Part shown: positions 32,918-42,331 of the stretch, piece by piece | How positions within the stretch are numbered: position 1 is the stretch's first letter | How the letters are laid out: each line of letters begins with the position of its first letter | Translations under genes and position numbers: made by a program | The notes under the pieces: model-generated | Seen by the model: only the letters and a program-made list of their open reading frames with translations | Database searches by the model: none | What the model was told of the DNA's origin: nothing | Assembly: GCA_944389115.1 (NCBI GenBank) | Contig: CALXLE010000099.1 | Coordinates: 16,612 to 80,611 of the forward strand | Direction: 5' to 3' | DNA: 64,000 nucleotides | Source of the DNA: an uncultured Spirochaetaceae bacterium | Lineage (GTDB): Bacteria > Spirochaetota > Spirochaetia > Sphaerochaetales > Sphaerochaetaceae

Positions 32918-33833
32918 CATTCCCCTCCGAATATGCTCTAACAATATCCCTCACGATGCGGGACCGTATAGTATCACTATGAGTGAATCTTATCACGGAA
33001 ATCCCCTCGATACCACCAAGCAGGGATGCAGCCTCCTCAAGTCCGGACTCCGATCGTCTCGAGAGATCTATCTGCGAGGGATCGCCCGAGACTATGGCCT
33101 GGCTGTTTTCGCCAAGACGCGTGAGGAACATCTTCATCTGGGACCTTGATGCATTCTGTGCCTCATCCAGTATCATGACGGCATTATTGACGGACCTGCC
33201 TCGCATATATGCAAGAGGAGCGACCTCTATCGTCCCCGTATCCTCAAGTCTCTTTATCTGCTGTGGGTGGAGAACATACTCCATCGCATCATACAGCGGT
33301 CTGAGATAAGGGCTCAGCTTCTGCTGCAGATCGCCGGGGAGGAAGCCCAGGGATTCACCTGCCTCGACTACAGGACGAGCCAGAAGAAGCTTGCTTCGCC
33401 GTCCTGACAGCACCTCGGAAAGTGCCCAGATTATCGATAGGAATGTCTTTCCCGTTCCAGCAGGTCCAAGTGCGAGGACCACGGAATCGCTGCGGAGCGC
33501 ACTTATGAAGCGCCTCTGGGCCGCGCTCTTAGGATAAACGGATCGTCCCTGTACAGCGATAAAGCTCTTTTCAGCCCCTACCTCAGCATCAGGATTGGAA
33601 AGAAGCTGGTACTCCATGAATATCTCAGGCTCTGCAAGCACCCCGCCCCTCTCCGACAGCTTTTCAAGCCGCTTCATAAGCGGTATGAACAGTGGGGATT
33701 CCGAGGATGCTGCAATCGATGTACCCCTTACGGAGAGATCTGTTCTGAGCAGTGCCTCAAGGTATGGGAGGTTGCAGTCATTTGGTCCGAGCACTGCGGA
33801 AGCGGCCTCGGGCGTGAATACATAGCTTTCCAT
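32904..33833 (-). CDS. phoH: PhoH-like ATPase
   Basis: The start at 33833 (MESYVFTPEAAS) shares bases with the lptD stop (TAATG) and has GGAG nine bases upstream; ATG at 33848 with GAGAGGA is an alternative. The protein of about 309 residues has Walker A GPAGTGKT, Walker B VMILDEAQN and the PhoH signature ARPVVEAGESLGFLPGDL. PhoH family members are predicted RNA-linked ATPases. It lies between lptD and the HD phosphohydrolase, in the common phoH-pgpH-ybeY order. Confidence 0.93.
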   Translation of the reverse strand: MESYVFTPEAASAVLGPNDCNLPYLEALLRTDLSVRGTSIAASSESPLFIPLMKRLEKLSERGGVLAEPEIFMEYQLLSNPDAEVGAEKSFIAVQGRSVYPKSAAQRRFISALRSDSVVLALGPAGTGKTFLSIIWALSEVLSGRRSKLLLARPVVEAGESLGFLPGDLQQKLSPYLRPLYDAMEYVLHPQQIKRLEDTGTIEVAPLAYMRGRSVNNAVMILDEAQNASRSQMKMFLTRLGENSQAIVSGDPSQIDLSRRSESGLEEAASLLGGIEGISVIRFTHSDTIRSRIVRDIVRAYSEGNDEEH

Positions 33834-36800
33834 TATTTCTGTCTCCATGATCCATTCCTCTCTTCCCATGTCTGGTCAATCTTCAGGTCAGGTATTGTCT
33901 TCCAGCTGAGGTATATCGAGAACTCAGGCACAAACTCATAGGAATCTCCGTTGAGGAGGACCTCCGCTGAGTACTTTACATTGAGATTCCAGTCATCCAT
34001 GTAGTGGATTATCTCAAGGGCGCACTCATCAAGTACGAAGTTCGTGTTGTAACGTCCGTTGCCGAAAAAGTCGAATGACTGCCAGAGATCATTGAAGAAC
34101 TCCGATACAGAGAATGATCCCGTCCTGAAGTAATCATAGAATCCATTGTTGGATGAAGTGAATGAGAACTTGAAATCGAGGAACTCCGCAATGCGGAATG
34201 TAAATGATGGTGTAATCGTGAACGATGCAGCATATGGATTGTTCATGTCCATCTCGAATGACGCCTGCAGGCCGAAGCCGAAATACAGCCTTCCCTTCCA
34301 GAGCTGGAAGAAGACATTATCCACATCGGCATGTGCCTCGATAGCACTGAAGGAAAGATTCTCAGCTGGTCCTGCCCATTCGAGCATTATATCGAAATAC
34401 GGGATTTTGAGCGTCGCGCTTATCGCATTGAAATAATGGTTGTATCCGGCACTCTCGTATTCATAATCAACGAATCCGGTAATGGACCAGTTCTTGTCCG
34501 CCGTACGCAGGGAAAGGGATGCCGTACCGTAGAACGGCGCCATGAAATCGCTGCTGTCAAAATCAGCGGACTGGTACTTGAGCGATATCGATGAGGTTAT
34601 GTATGTGCCATTATAGCCTGCCGAAAGCTCAATGAGGTCGCTGAGGAAATCACCTGTATCATCATCCTCCAGAAAGCTCCATGAGAATGACAGGGCGAAT
34701 GGACCATAGCTGTAGGAGAACTTCGGAATAAGCGATGCAGAGAGAGGTGGCAGTCTGTATGTGATAGCAGGGGTGAATGTGCCATACTCCGTCTGGAAAG
34801 CCTTCGAGAACCCTATCGAATGGCTTGTGACAGTATCTCTGTCCCACCCAGGGTTGAGCATCGTCACATCCTCTACACTTCCCTGCGTGACGCTTCTGAG
34901 ATTCATCAGCTTCGTTGAGAGACTGTACTGAAGACCGATGAACGGAAGCGAAAGCGATACGTCGGAATTCACGGAGGTGTTCTCAGTCACTATCGATGCG
35001 CGGTGGCGGTCCTCCACCATGTATGAATAGGATGGTGTGAATATTGCATCGAGCGATACATAATCGGCCATGTCGGCTTCGAATGTGAGACGGGCTGCGC
35101 TGTCCGATGAGAAGCTCCCATCCGTTGTATCTCCATTCGCATCGAATTCATAGGTATTGCTCAGGCTTTCTGAGAGCGAGTACTTGAGCGAAACATTGAA
35201 CTCCTTGCCGGCAGCCTGTGCTGCGGCCCTCTCCTCCGCCTTGTATATATCATATAGGAGCGGATCGGAAAGCAGATGGAGATCAGTGATATCCGTCTCC
35301 TCCTCTTCTGTGGCATTGATCACCGAGCCAGCTGTCCCGGAAAGCGAGAAGAGCGTACCGGAAAGGGACATCCCGAACTCCGGAAGAATAGCCTCTTCCA
35401 TATAGAACTTCTTCTCAGATGAAGACCAGCGGTAATCTGCCGCGATATTCGTATCTGTTATCCTGAAGGAATCTACGAATCCATTGTGATACTCGGAAGG
35501 GAGCGTGTAATTGAAGTCGAGCGTCCTTGAGAATGTTGATATCGAGGAATTGTAATCCTCCGGGAATTCCGCTGGCTGTATTACCGACATTATCGAGAAG
35601 CCGGAGACTCTATTGCCGAAGTCCTGGAGCACCCTGTTATCCGAATAGAAAGGAACGGAGAGCTCTGTCGTGACCCCGAAATTCTCATATGAGAGCGTAT
35701 TCTGCCCGTAATACCGGAAGTTCTTCACCCCGTAGTTCTCATTCGCATGGGACACAGCTATACCGTTGAAGAATGAGAGGGAGAGCGTGCCATCGAAGAA
35801 ATTCAATACACCATCAATACCAAGATGGACACCTGTGCTCGCATATGCATCGGCCATGATAGCAAAATATGACGAGGAATCTTTGGCCCACTGCTGCAGC
35901 GGTGTAAGCGGTTCTTTGGCGGAATAATATGCTCCATATGGCTGCAGATCGCCTCCGGAATCACTGGATGAGAGCATGGACATGAAGGATGAATCATCCC
36001 CTGATTCCTGCACTTTCGATGATGATCCGAATATCTCGAATGTCGTATTGAGGAATGCGCCTTTCGATGAGGAGAATCCGAATGATGGGTTGCCAACGAC
36101 ACGGGAACCTGGGAAGAAGAAATATGGAAGGTAGAGTATCGGAACACGGCCTATCGAGAGGTAGGCATTGGAGATGAACATATCCGACCCAGGCAGCATC
36201 GCTATCGTTGATGCGGTTATCGATGAATGCGGATCTTCGGCCGCAGAGCCGATCCTTCCGCCTTCATAGAGGATGGATCCTCCAGGGGTATATGTGAATG
36301 TCTCTCCTGAGGTGAAGATCGTAACACCCTCCGCTCCATCAGTGCCCTCCCTTACTGTCGAGGTGGTGGCATTGGATACCTTTATCTCGCCGGAATCCCA
36401 GAACACTGAGACGATATCCGCATTGATATCATCGATTGAGGCATTGGGGCTGTCACTGTGATAATGGACGTTATCAAGCGCCGAAAGATGGCTGTTATCC
36501 GTATCGATGATTATCGTATCGGCACTGAGGTCCGAGACGATGCCGTTTCTGTCGGTGAAGGATATCGAGGCATTACCGGTAAGCACGAAGCTTCCGGAAT
36601 CGGAAAGCAGGTTCTCCGCCTGAAGGATATCGAGTGTGAAATCGCCGGCATCAGATGGGATTTCCTCAGCATAGGCTTCAAGTCCTTCATACTGATATAG
36701 CGCATCCTGAATCGCTTCTCTCGTTCCATCGGACGGAAGGCCCCTCAGCTCCGCCATATTCCTCAGTTCATCATCCGTAGCGAAATAAATCGTTCCCGCA

Positions 36801-36865
36801 GTTACTGCGGAAAGCGCCATCGATACAGAAATGAGGATGATAAGGAGAGCCGAAAGCCTATGCAT
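33833..36865 (-). CDS. lptD: LptD/OstA-family outer-membrane assembly protein
   Basis: The 1010-residue protein has a signal peptide (residues 1-22), a short helical SAP-like segment (LRGLPSDGTREAIQDALYQYEG), an OstA-like beta-jellyroll domain (about 75-200, with ISFTDRNGIVSDLSADTIIID) and a long C-terminal part of alternating aromatic beta-strands typical of an outer-membrane barrel. LptD inserts lipopolysaccharide-type lipids in the outer leaflet. The start follows the uvrA stop directly (TAAATG) and has a poor ribosome site, so it probably depends on coupling. LptD homologues exist even in spirochaetes without classic LPS. Confidence 0.88.
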   Translation of the reverse strand: MHRLSALLIILISVSMALSAVTAGTIYFATDDELRNMAELRGLPSDGTREAIQDALYQYEGLEAYAEEIPSDAGDFTLDILQAENLLSDSGSFVLTGNASISFTDRNGIVSDLSADTIIIDTDNSHLSALDNVHYHSDSPNASIDDINADIVSVFWDSGEIKVSNATTSTVREGTDGAEGVTIFTSGETFTYTPGGSILYEGGRIGSAAEDPHSSITASTIAMLPGSDMFISNAYLSIGRVPILYLPYFFFPGSRVVGNPSFGFSSSKGAFLNTTFEIFGSSSKVQESGDDSSFMSMLSSSDSGGDLQPYGAYYSAKEPLTPLQQWAKDSSSYFAIMADAYASTGVHLGIDGVLNFFDGTLSLSFFNGIAVSHANENYGVKNFRYYGQNTLSYENFGVTTELSVPFYSDNRVLQDFGNRVSGFSIMSVIQPAEFPEDYNSSISTFSRTLDFNYTLPSEYHNGFVDSFRITDTNIAADYRWSSSEKKFYMEEAILPEFGMSLSGTLFSLSGTAGSVINATEEEETDITDLHLLSDPLLYDIYKAEERAAAQAAGKEFNVSLKYSLSESLSNTYEFDANGDTTDGSFSSDSAARLTFEADMADYVSLDAIFTPSYSYMVEDRHRASIVTENTSVNSDVSLSLPFIGLQYSLSTKLMNLRSVTQGSVEDVTMLNPGWDRDTVTSHSIGFSKAFQTEYGTFTPAITYRLPPLSASLIPKFSYSYGPFALSFSWSFLEDDDTGDFLSDLIELSAGYNGTYITSSISLKYQSADFDSSDFMAPFYGTASLSLRTADKNWSITGFVDYEYESAGYNHYFNAISATLKIPYFDIMLEWAGPAENLSFSAIEAHADVDNVFFQLWKGRLYFGFGLQASFEMDMNNPYAASFTITPSFTFRIAEFLDFKFSFTSSNNGFYDYFRTGSFSVSEFFNDLWQSFDFFGNGRYNTNFVLDECALEIIHYMDDWNLNVKYSAEVLLNGDSYEFVPEFSIYLSWKTIPDLKIDQTWEERNGSWRQK

Positions 36866-39670
36866 TTAACCCAGATACCTCCTGAGGAAATGTCCTGTAT
36901 AGCTTTCAGGAACCCTGGAGATATCCTCAGGTGTCCCTTCCGCGACCAGATAACCGCCATCATCCCCGCCTTCCGGCCCGAGGTCGATTATCCAGTCTGC
37001 TGATTTTATCACATCGAGGTTATGCTCGATGAGGATAACGCTGTTGCCCTGATCGACAAGCTTCTCAAGGACCTCCAGAAGCTTCTTCACATCTGCGAAA
37101 TGAAGACCTGTGGTAGGCTCATCAAGCACATAGAGTGTCTTTCCTGTCTGTATCTTAGAGAGTTCCAGAGAGAGCTTCACGCGCTGTGCCTCGCCCCCTG
37201 AAAGCGTGAGAGCACTCTGTCCGAGGCGGACATAGTCAAGACCGACCGCCATAAGCGTCTCAAGCTTTCTCCTGATCTTAGGATGGGCAGAGAAGAAGCT
37301 ATAGGCCTCCGCTACGGTCATATCAAGCACATCCGCGATATTCTTCCCTTTATATGTGACGGCAAGCGTCTCCTTGTTGTACCGCCTACCCTCGCAGACA
37401 TCGCACTTCACATAGACATCAGGCAAAAAGTGCATCTCGATCTTCAGCTGTCCATCTCCGGAGCAGTTCTCACACCTTCCACCTGGCACATTGAATGAGA
37501 ATCTCCCTGCACTGTATCCCCTGGCTTTCGCCTCAGGCATCGATGCATAGAGCTCACGGATCGGAGTAAAGAGATCCACATAGGTCGCAGGATTGGATCT
37601 CGGTGTACGCCCGATCGGAGACTGGTCTATGGATATGATCTTGTCGATATATTCCGTTCCAGACAGCTCGCTGTAGCCGGAGAACGTATCCCTCTTCTTC
37701 TGCAGCCTTCCTTCAGCAGCTGGAAGCAGTATCTCATTGAGAAACGTGGACTTTCCGGAGCCAGAGACGCCTGTTATCACAACGAACTCACCGAGAGGTA
37801 TATCCACATCGATATTCTTAAGGTTGTTTCTGGAACAGCCCTTAACAATGATGTGATGCCCATTGCCCTTCCGCCTCTGTGGCACAGGTATCGTCATTGC
37901 TCCTGAAAGGAACTGGCCTGTAATGGAGTCAGGATTCACCTCGATCTCCCTCGGAGTTCCCTCCGCAATCACCTTTCCTCCCCTCTCACCAGCTCCGGGG
38001 CCGAGATCGACAACATAGTCTGCAGCCCTTATCGTATCCTCATCATGCTCCACGACGATAACTGTATTACCGAGATCACGGAGGTGCTTGAGCGTATCTA
38101 TAAGCTTCTGATTGTCGCGCTGATGCAGTCCGATAGAAGGCTCATCAAGGACATACAGCACTCCTGAGAGCGCGGAGCCTATCTGTGTTGCAAGCCTGAT
38201 TCTCTGCGCCTCACCGCCGGAGAGGGTCGCAGCGCCACGGTGCAGCGTAAGATATCCGAGCCCTACATCTTCAAGGAAATGGAGCCTTGCATTGATCTCC
38301 TTGAGTATCTCTGAGGATATGGCCTTCTCCGTATCCGTCAGCTGAAGAGACTGGAAGAAGCGTATCGTATTCGAAACGCTCAGCTTTGTAGCATCGATGA
38401 TGTTCCTGCCTCCGATATACACGGAGAGAGCCTCCTTGCGCAGCCTGTCGCCATGGCATACAGGACATGTAACTTCTTCCCTGAATGAATCAAGCCACAT
38501 CCTTATATTCATCGACTGTGTCTCGTAATAGCGCCTCTCAAGCTCTGTGATGATGCCTTTGAACTCTGTGGTCTTCTTGGAAGATGTTCCCTGATACGTA
38601 TAGCTCAGGCGGTCGCTGCTTCCATAGAGAAGAGCATCGATGAAGCCTTCCGGAAGCTGATCCATAGGAGTGTCCATGGAGCAGCCATAGTGCTTATACA
38701 GCGCCTCGATCCCGGCCCTGTAGAAATTAGCATCGGGCCTGTGCGTCCTTATCGCCCCCTGGTTATACGAAAGGGAGCGGTCGGGGATTATCTTATCCGG
38801 ATCGAACTCCTTCCTGAATCCAAGGCCATTGCACTCAGGACATGCGCCGAACGGTGAATTGAATGAGAAGAAGCGCGGCTCAATTTCAGGAATCGTTATA
38901 CCGCAGTCAGGACAGCTGTTCTTCTCACTGTAGAGCTCGGTTGTACCCTCGTCGACATACTCGACCTCGCATAGCCCTGCGGAAAGCTCCGCACACTTCT
39001 CTATTGCATCGGAAATTCTCGTTCTTGCATCTTTTGTATTCTTCACCCTATCAACGAGAATCGAGATATTATGCTTGATCTTCTTCTCGAGCTGCGGAAT
39101 GCCCTCGTCGAGGGAATAGACCTTGCCATCAATCTCGGCCTTGAGGTATCCGAGGCGGAGCGAATCCTCCAGGACAGCCCTGAATTCGCCCTTCTTTCCC
39201 CGTGCGACGGGAGCAAGTATCATAAGCTTTCCACCCTCGGGATGGGAGAAGATGAGATCTATGATCTGGTCAACGGACATCTCCGTTATCTCACGCCCGC
39301 ACTTTGGGCAGTGCCTATGGCCGATCCTTGCCCAGAGCAGACGGTAGTAGTCATATATCTCAGTCACGGTACCGACCGTTGATCTCGGATTCCTGTTCGT
39401 TGATTTCTGCTCGATTGATATCGCAGGGGAAAGACCTTCTATAGAATCAACATCGGGCTTCTCCATGCGTCCGAGGAACATGCGTGCATAGCTTGAAAGC
39501 GATTCGATATACCTTCTCTGGCCCTCTGCGAAGATCGTATCGAAAGCGAGAGAGCTTTTGCCCGAACCTGACAGCCCTGAAATGACAACAAGAGAATCCT
39601 TCGGCAGATCCAGGTCAATATTCCTGAGGTTATGTTCCCTGGCTCCGCGTATAACAAGTCTATCATTCAT
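36866..39670 (-). CDS. uvrA: Excinuclease ABC subunit A
   Basis: The ATG at 39670 (MNDRLVIRG) overlaps the ispG end by 8 bases; a TTG six bases earlier is less likely. The 934-residue protein has the two ABC modules of UvrA: Walker A GLSGSGKS near residue 32 and GVSGSGKS near 640, signatures LSGGEAQRIRL and LSGGEAQRVKL, and zinc motifs CPKCG, CPDCG/CPECNG and CENCSGDG/CDVCEG. UvrA2 with UvrB finds bulky DNA damage in nucleotide excision repair. Full length, no odd features. Confidence 0.98.
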   Translation of the reverse strand: MNDRLVIRGAREHNLRNIDLDLPKDSLVVISGLSGSGKSSLAFDTIFAEGQRRYIESLSSYARMFLGRMEKPDVDSIEGLSPAISIEQKSTNRNPRSTVGTVTEIYDYYRLLWARIGHRHCPKCGREITEMSVDQIIDLIFSHPEGGKLMILAPVARGKKGEFRAVLEDSLRLGYLKAEIDGKVYSLDEGIPQLEKKIKHNISILVDRVKNTKDARTRISDAIEKCAELSAGLCEVEYVDEGTTELYSEKNSCPDCGITIPEIEPRFFSFNSPFGACPECNGLGFRKEFDPDKIIPDRSLSYNQGAIRTHRPDANFYRAGIEALYKHYGCSMDTPMDQLPEGFIDALLYGSSDRLSYTYQGTSSKKTTEFKGIITELERRYYETQSMNIRMWLDSFREEVTCPVCHGDRLRKEALSVYIGGRNIIDATKLSVSNTIRFFQSLQLTDTEKAISSEILKEINARLHFLEDVGLGYLTLHRGAATLSGGEAQRIRLATQIGSALSGVLYVLDEPSIGLHQRDNQKLIDTLKHLRDLGNTVIVVEHDEDTIRAADYVVDLGPGAGERGGKVIAEGTPREIEVNPDSITGQFLSGAMTIPVPQRRKGNGHHIIVKGCSRNNLKNIDVDIPLGEFVVITGVSGSGKSTFLNEILLPAAEGRLQKKRDTFSGYSELSGTEYIDKIISIDQSPIGRTPRSNPATYVDLFTPIRELYASMPEAKARGYSAGRFSFNVPGGRCENCSGDGQLKIEMHFLPDVYVKCDVCEGRRYNKETLAVTYKGKNIADVLDMTVAEAYSFFSAHPKIRRKLETLMAVGLDYVRLGQSALTLSGGEAQRVKLSLELSKIQTGKTLYVLDEPTTGLHFADVKKLLEVLEKLVDQGNSVILIEHNLDVIKSADWIIDLGPEGGDDGGYLVAEGTPEDISRVPESYTGHFLRRYLG

Positions 39671-40697
39671 CGTCAATCACCTCGAAAAGCGCAGATGCGG
39701 CATCCTCTGCTGATGTCTTCATCACGAGAGAACCTTTTCTGTAGATATATACCTTGTCACCATACCCTGTAATGGCATAGTCTGCATAGCCTGCCTCACC
39801 AGGTCCGTTCACAAGACAGCCCATTATAGCAACAGTTATGTTCTTATCAAGGGCAAGAAGCCGTCCTCTGTTCTCCCTTAGAAATCCCATCGTGTCGAAT
39901 GTATGCCTGCCGCATCTCGGGCAGGAGACGATCCTGACGCCCTTCTCTGAAAGGCCTGTAACACGCAATAGCTCAGCCGCAGCAGCGACCTCGTCCTCAA
40001 TCGATCCCGTCATGGATATCCTTATCGTATCTCCGATGCCTGACGAGAGGAGGCGTCCGAGAGCCCAGGTTGAGCGCACTGCTGATATAACGCTGTCACC
40101 AGCTTCCGTCACACCTATATGCTGCGGATATCCCGATTTCCCTGCAAAGAGCCTCGCGGCCTCTGCCGTCTCGTCGCCATCGGAGGACTTCAGTGAGACG
40201 ACTGTGTTATCGAAGCCCATGCTCTCGAAGAGATCTATGTAGCCAAGGGCGCTCGATACCATCCGGGAGGGAATGCCTCCTTCCCCTGAAGGCAGAGAAC
40301 CGGAATTCAGACCTATGCGTATGGCAGTCCCATGATCCAAAGCTGCCTTCACAATCTCCCTGGTCTTCCACTCAGCCCCTATATTCCCTGGATTGATCCT
40401 TATCTTATCAGCACCGGACTCTATCGCAAGTATAGCCATGCGATAGTCGAAGTGGATATCAGCAACAACGGGTATTGGGCTTCGGGATGCTATCTCCGAG
40501 AAGAAAGGAGCGTCGTTCTTCGATGCGAATGAGAATCTTATGAGATCGCACCCCATAGAAGAAAGAGAAGCTATGCGGCGGAGTATGTCATCGACACTCT
40601 CCACGCCGAAAGGCCTGTCATACATTGTCTGGATGCGCACAGGAGCCTTACCCCCGATCTCCATCCCTCTTACATGAGCGCTTCTGGACGAGAACAT
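39663..40697 (-). CDS. ispG: 4-hydroxy-3-methylbut-2-enyl diphosphate synthase
   Basis: The 344-residue protein has the IspG TIM-barrel part (IQTMYDRPFGV... CDLIRFSFASK, DIHFDYRMA, KIRINPGNIG) and the C-terminal iron-sulfur motif: Cys259 and Cys262 (SCPRCGRHTFD), Cys294 and Glu301 (MGCLVNGPGEA). It makes HMBPP in the non-mevalonate isoprenoid pathway, so the organism uses MEP. The start ATG follows the upstream stop with no gap. It has the short form typical of most bacteria, without the extra insert domain of plants. Confidence 0.97.
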   Translation of the reverse strand: MFSSRSAHVRGMEIGGKAPVRIQTMYDRPFGVESVDDILRRIASLSSMGCDLIRFSFASKNDAPFFSEIASRSPIPVVADIHFDYRMAILAIESGADKIRINPGNIGAEWKTREIVKAALDHGTAIRIGLNSGSLPSGEGGIPSRMVSSALGYIDLFESMGFDNTVVSLKSSDGDETAEAARLFAGKSGYPQHIGVTEAGDSVISAVRSTWALGRLLSSGIGDTIRISMTGSIEDEVAAAAELLRVTGLSEKGVRIVSCPRCGRHTFDTMGFLRENRGRLLALDKNITVAIMGCLVNGPGEAGYADYAITGYGDKVYIYRKGSLVMKTSAEDAASALFEVIDDE

Positions 40698-41009
40698 CTA
40701 CTCCACCCTATACATGCGTACCGATGCACCAGCCGTCCTGGCAATGAACGGCTCTCCCGGAAGGAAAAGCACAAAGCTACCCTCTCCTGCAGTAACAGCA
40801 GCGAGCGGCTCCCTTGAATCAGGGGTTTCCCTCCAGGATGTGCTGAAGACTGCAGAGCCCCTGTCAACGATGAAAAGCACGGTATGCTTCCTGTCCACGA
40901 TGTATCCATCCGATGGAGCTATCGCATCAGGCTCCATACCGGCATATCCTTCCAGCCCTTCAGATAGCGTCCTATAGAGATGAAGAGCCTCTAGCTTGTC
41001 ACTGACCAT
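40698..41009 (-). CDS. Small protein, YhcH/YiaL-like cupin (tentative)
   Basis: The 103-residue protein begins VSDKLEALHLYRTLSEGLEGYAG and ends with a cupin-like strand pair (GEGSFVLFLPGEPFIARTAGASVRMYRVE) that resembles the FFPGEAH segment of YhcH/YiaL (DUF386) proteins. It is shorter than that family (about 150), so the match is tentative. A -10 box ends nine bases before the ATG and no ribosome site is present, so the mRNA is probably leaderless. The next gene, ispG, starts at the base after its stop. Confidence 0.6.
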   Translation of the reverse strand: MVSDKLEALHLYRTLSEGLEGYAGMEPDAIAPSDGYIVDRKHTVLFIVDRGSAVFSTSWRETPDSREPLAAVTAGEGSFVLFLPGEPFIARTAGASVRMYRVE

Positions 41010-41018
41010 ATACAGAGG

Positions 41019-41052
41019 ATTATAGCGGAAAACGGCCCTGAATGATAATCAT
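41019..41052 (-). promoter_or_regulatory. Promoter with overlapping palindrome (possible Fur-like site)
   Basis: Minus-strand TATAAT (plus ATTATA 41019-41024) drives the gene starting at 41009. The perfect palindrome ATGATAATCAT (41042-41052), the centre of the Fur-box consensus, covers where the -35 hexamer should be and the stop codon of the next gene upstream. Confidence 0.5.
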
Positions 41053-41537
41053 CTGCCCATATAGGACTGAAGATCCTCGAACCACATTCCCATCCACCGC
41101 GCTATCCTGCGGGGAGTCGCTATCTCAGGGAATTCAACGACCATCAGCCCCTCTTCCGGGAAGCTGTATTTTATGCCGGCGCTTGCAAGTCCGTACTTTG
41201 AGTCCTCCTTGCTGAAGAATCCCGAGACATACTCATTTGTGATAGGTTCGGAATAGCTGATTCTGACCGATGTTCCTTCGACCTCTGCCCTGAAGAGATT
41301 GTCCCTGACCATGAAGCTCTCTTCGGTGATTGCCTCAGCTTCCTCTTCCTGATCCTGATAGACTACGCCCTCAGTATAATCAGCAGGCTCTACCTTCCCA
41401 GCAATGATATCAGAGCTATGGACTGTCGTGGCAGAGCTATCAATTCCGGCATCCCCATGCGGTCCAGAGACTGCGATGAGAATAGCCAGGAGAGCTGCAA
41501 TGATCACAACAACAATCAGAATCTTCCGAGGAGTCAT
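41049..41537 (-). CDS. Unrecognised membrane-anchored protein (162 aa)
   Basis: A single N-terminal membrane helix (residues 5-23, ILIVVVIIAALLAILIAVS) leads to an acidic, low-complexity linker (about 25-70) and a C-terminal extracytoplasmic domain of about 90 residues (FMVRDNLFRAEVEGTSVRISYSEP... MWFEDLQSYMGR). No family is recognised. It lies alone between the methyltransferase and the small cupin-like gene, all leftward. Confidence 0.65.
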   Translation of the reverse strand: MTPRKILIVVVIIAALLAILIAVSGPHGDAGIDSSATTVHSSDIIAGKVEPADYTEGVVYQDQEEEAEAITEESFMVRDNLFRAEVEGTSVRISYSEPITNEYVSGFFSKEDSKYGLASAGIKYSFPEEGLMVVEFPEIATPRRIARWMGMWFEDLQSYMGR

Positions 41538-41599
41538 ATTACTATTCTCTGCTAAGATTGGCTAAATTCATATCCCGGAAAACGGGAAAATCCAGAATT

Positions 41600-42331
41600 T
41601 CATTCCTTAATTGCGGAGAAGATTATCATCATGGGCCTTCTCATCTCATCCTTCATGCCATCCAGTTCCATCATGGATTCTGGAGGCTGTGGCTCCGAGA
41701 TATCCAGTATGCGGAAGCCTGCTGAGAGCAATGAGCGCACATATGTCGTCAGCGTTCTGTGGTATTTCACAACATGCTGGCCAAGGAAGACTGCATCCCT
41801 CCTGCCTTCATAGAAGTAGTTATCGACCGGGAAGTGCCTTATGACCCCATCCTCTCCATAGCACCAGTCCTGTGAACCTTCTGCAGTGAATACCGGATGC
41901 TCTGCGGAGAATACAAAGGCCCCGCCAGGACGCAGCCATTGATGGATCTTCCTTGCTATTGATGGAAAATCGCTGATGTAATGGAATGCTAGGGAGCTTA
42001 TCACAACATCGAAGGAGCTGTCGGGAAGCTCAAGATCCTCCATAGCAATTCTGCGATACTCTATTGCACTGTTGCTGTTGATCTCCATTGCTCTCTCAAG
42101 CATCCTGCTTGAAATGTCGGTTGCAAGCACGTATTCAGCTCCATGCTGGACGGCATATGCATCGTGCCAGCCATATCCGCATCCGAGATCAAGAACCCGC
42201 TTTCCGGAGAAGTCCGGAAGATGCCTCTCAAGCTCGGGCCATTCCCCTGCTCCCTCCAGTCCTTTCTCAGAGCGCATCATCCGGCTGTATGTCAGAAAGA
42301 ACTCCTTGTCGTCGTATCTGTTCTCCTTCAT
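41600..42331 (-). CDS. Class I SAM-dependent methyltransferase
   Basis: The 243-residue protein has the Rossmann methyltransferase motifs: motif I VLDLGCGYGWHD at about 46-57, motif II acidic residue in LATDISSRML, MEDLELPDSSFDVVISSLAFHYI (motifs post-I to II) and LRPGGAFVFSAEHP (motif III). The methyl acceptor is unknown; the fold variant is that of UbiE/Tam-like enzymes acting on small molecules. Its start overlaps the ZIP transporter stop by four bases. Confidence 0.88.
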   Translation of the reverse strand: MKENRYDDKEFFLTYSRMMRSEKGLEGAGEWPELERHLPDFSGKRVLDLGCGYGWHDAYAVQHGAEYVLATDISSRMLERAMEINSNSAIEYRRIAMEDLELPDSSFDVVISSLAFHYISDFPSIARKIHQWLRPGGAFVFSAEHPVFTAEGSQDWCYGEDGVIRHFPVDNYFYEGRRDAVFLGQHVVKYHRTLTTYVRSLLSAGFRILDISEPQPPESMMELDGMKDEMRRPMMIIFSAIKE

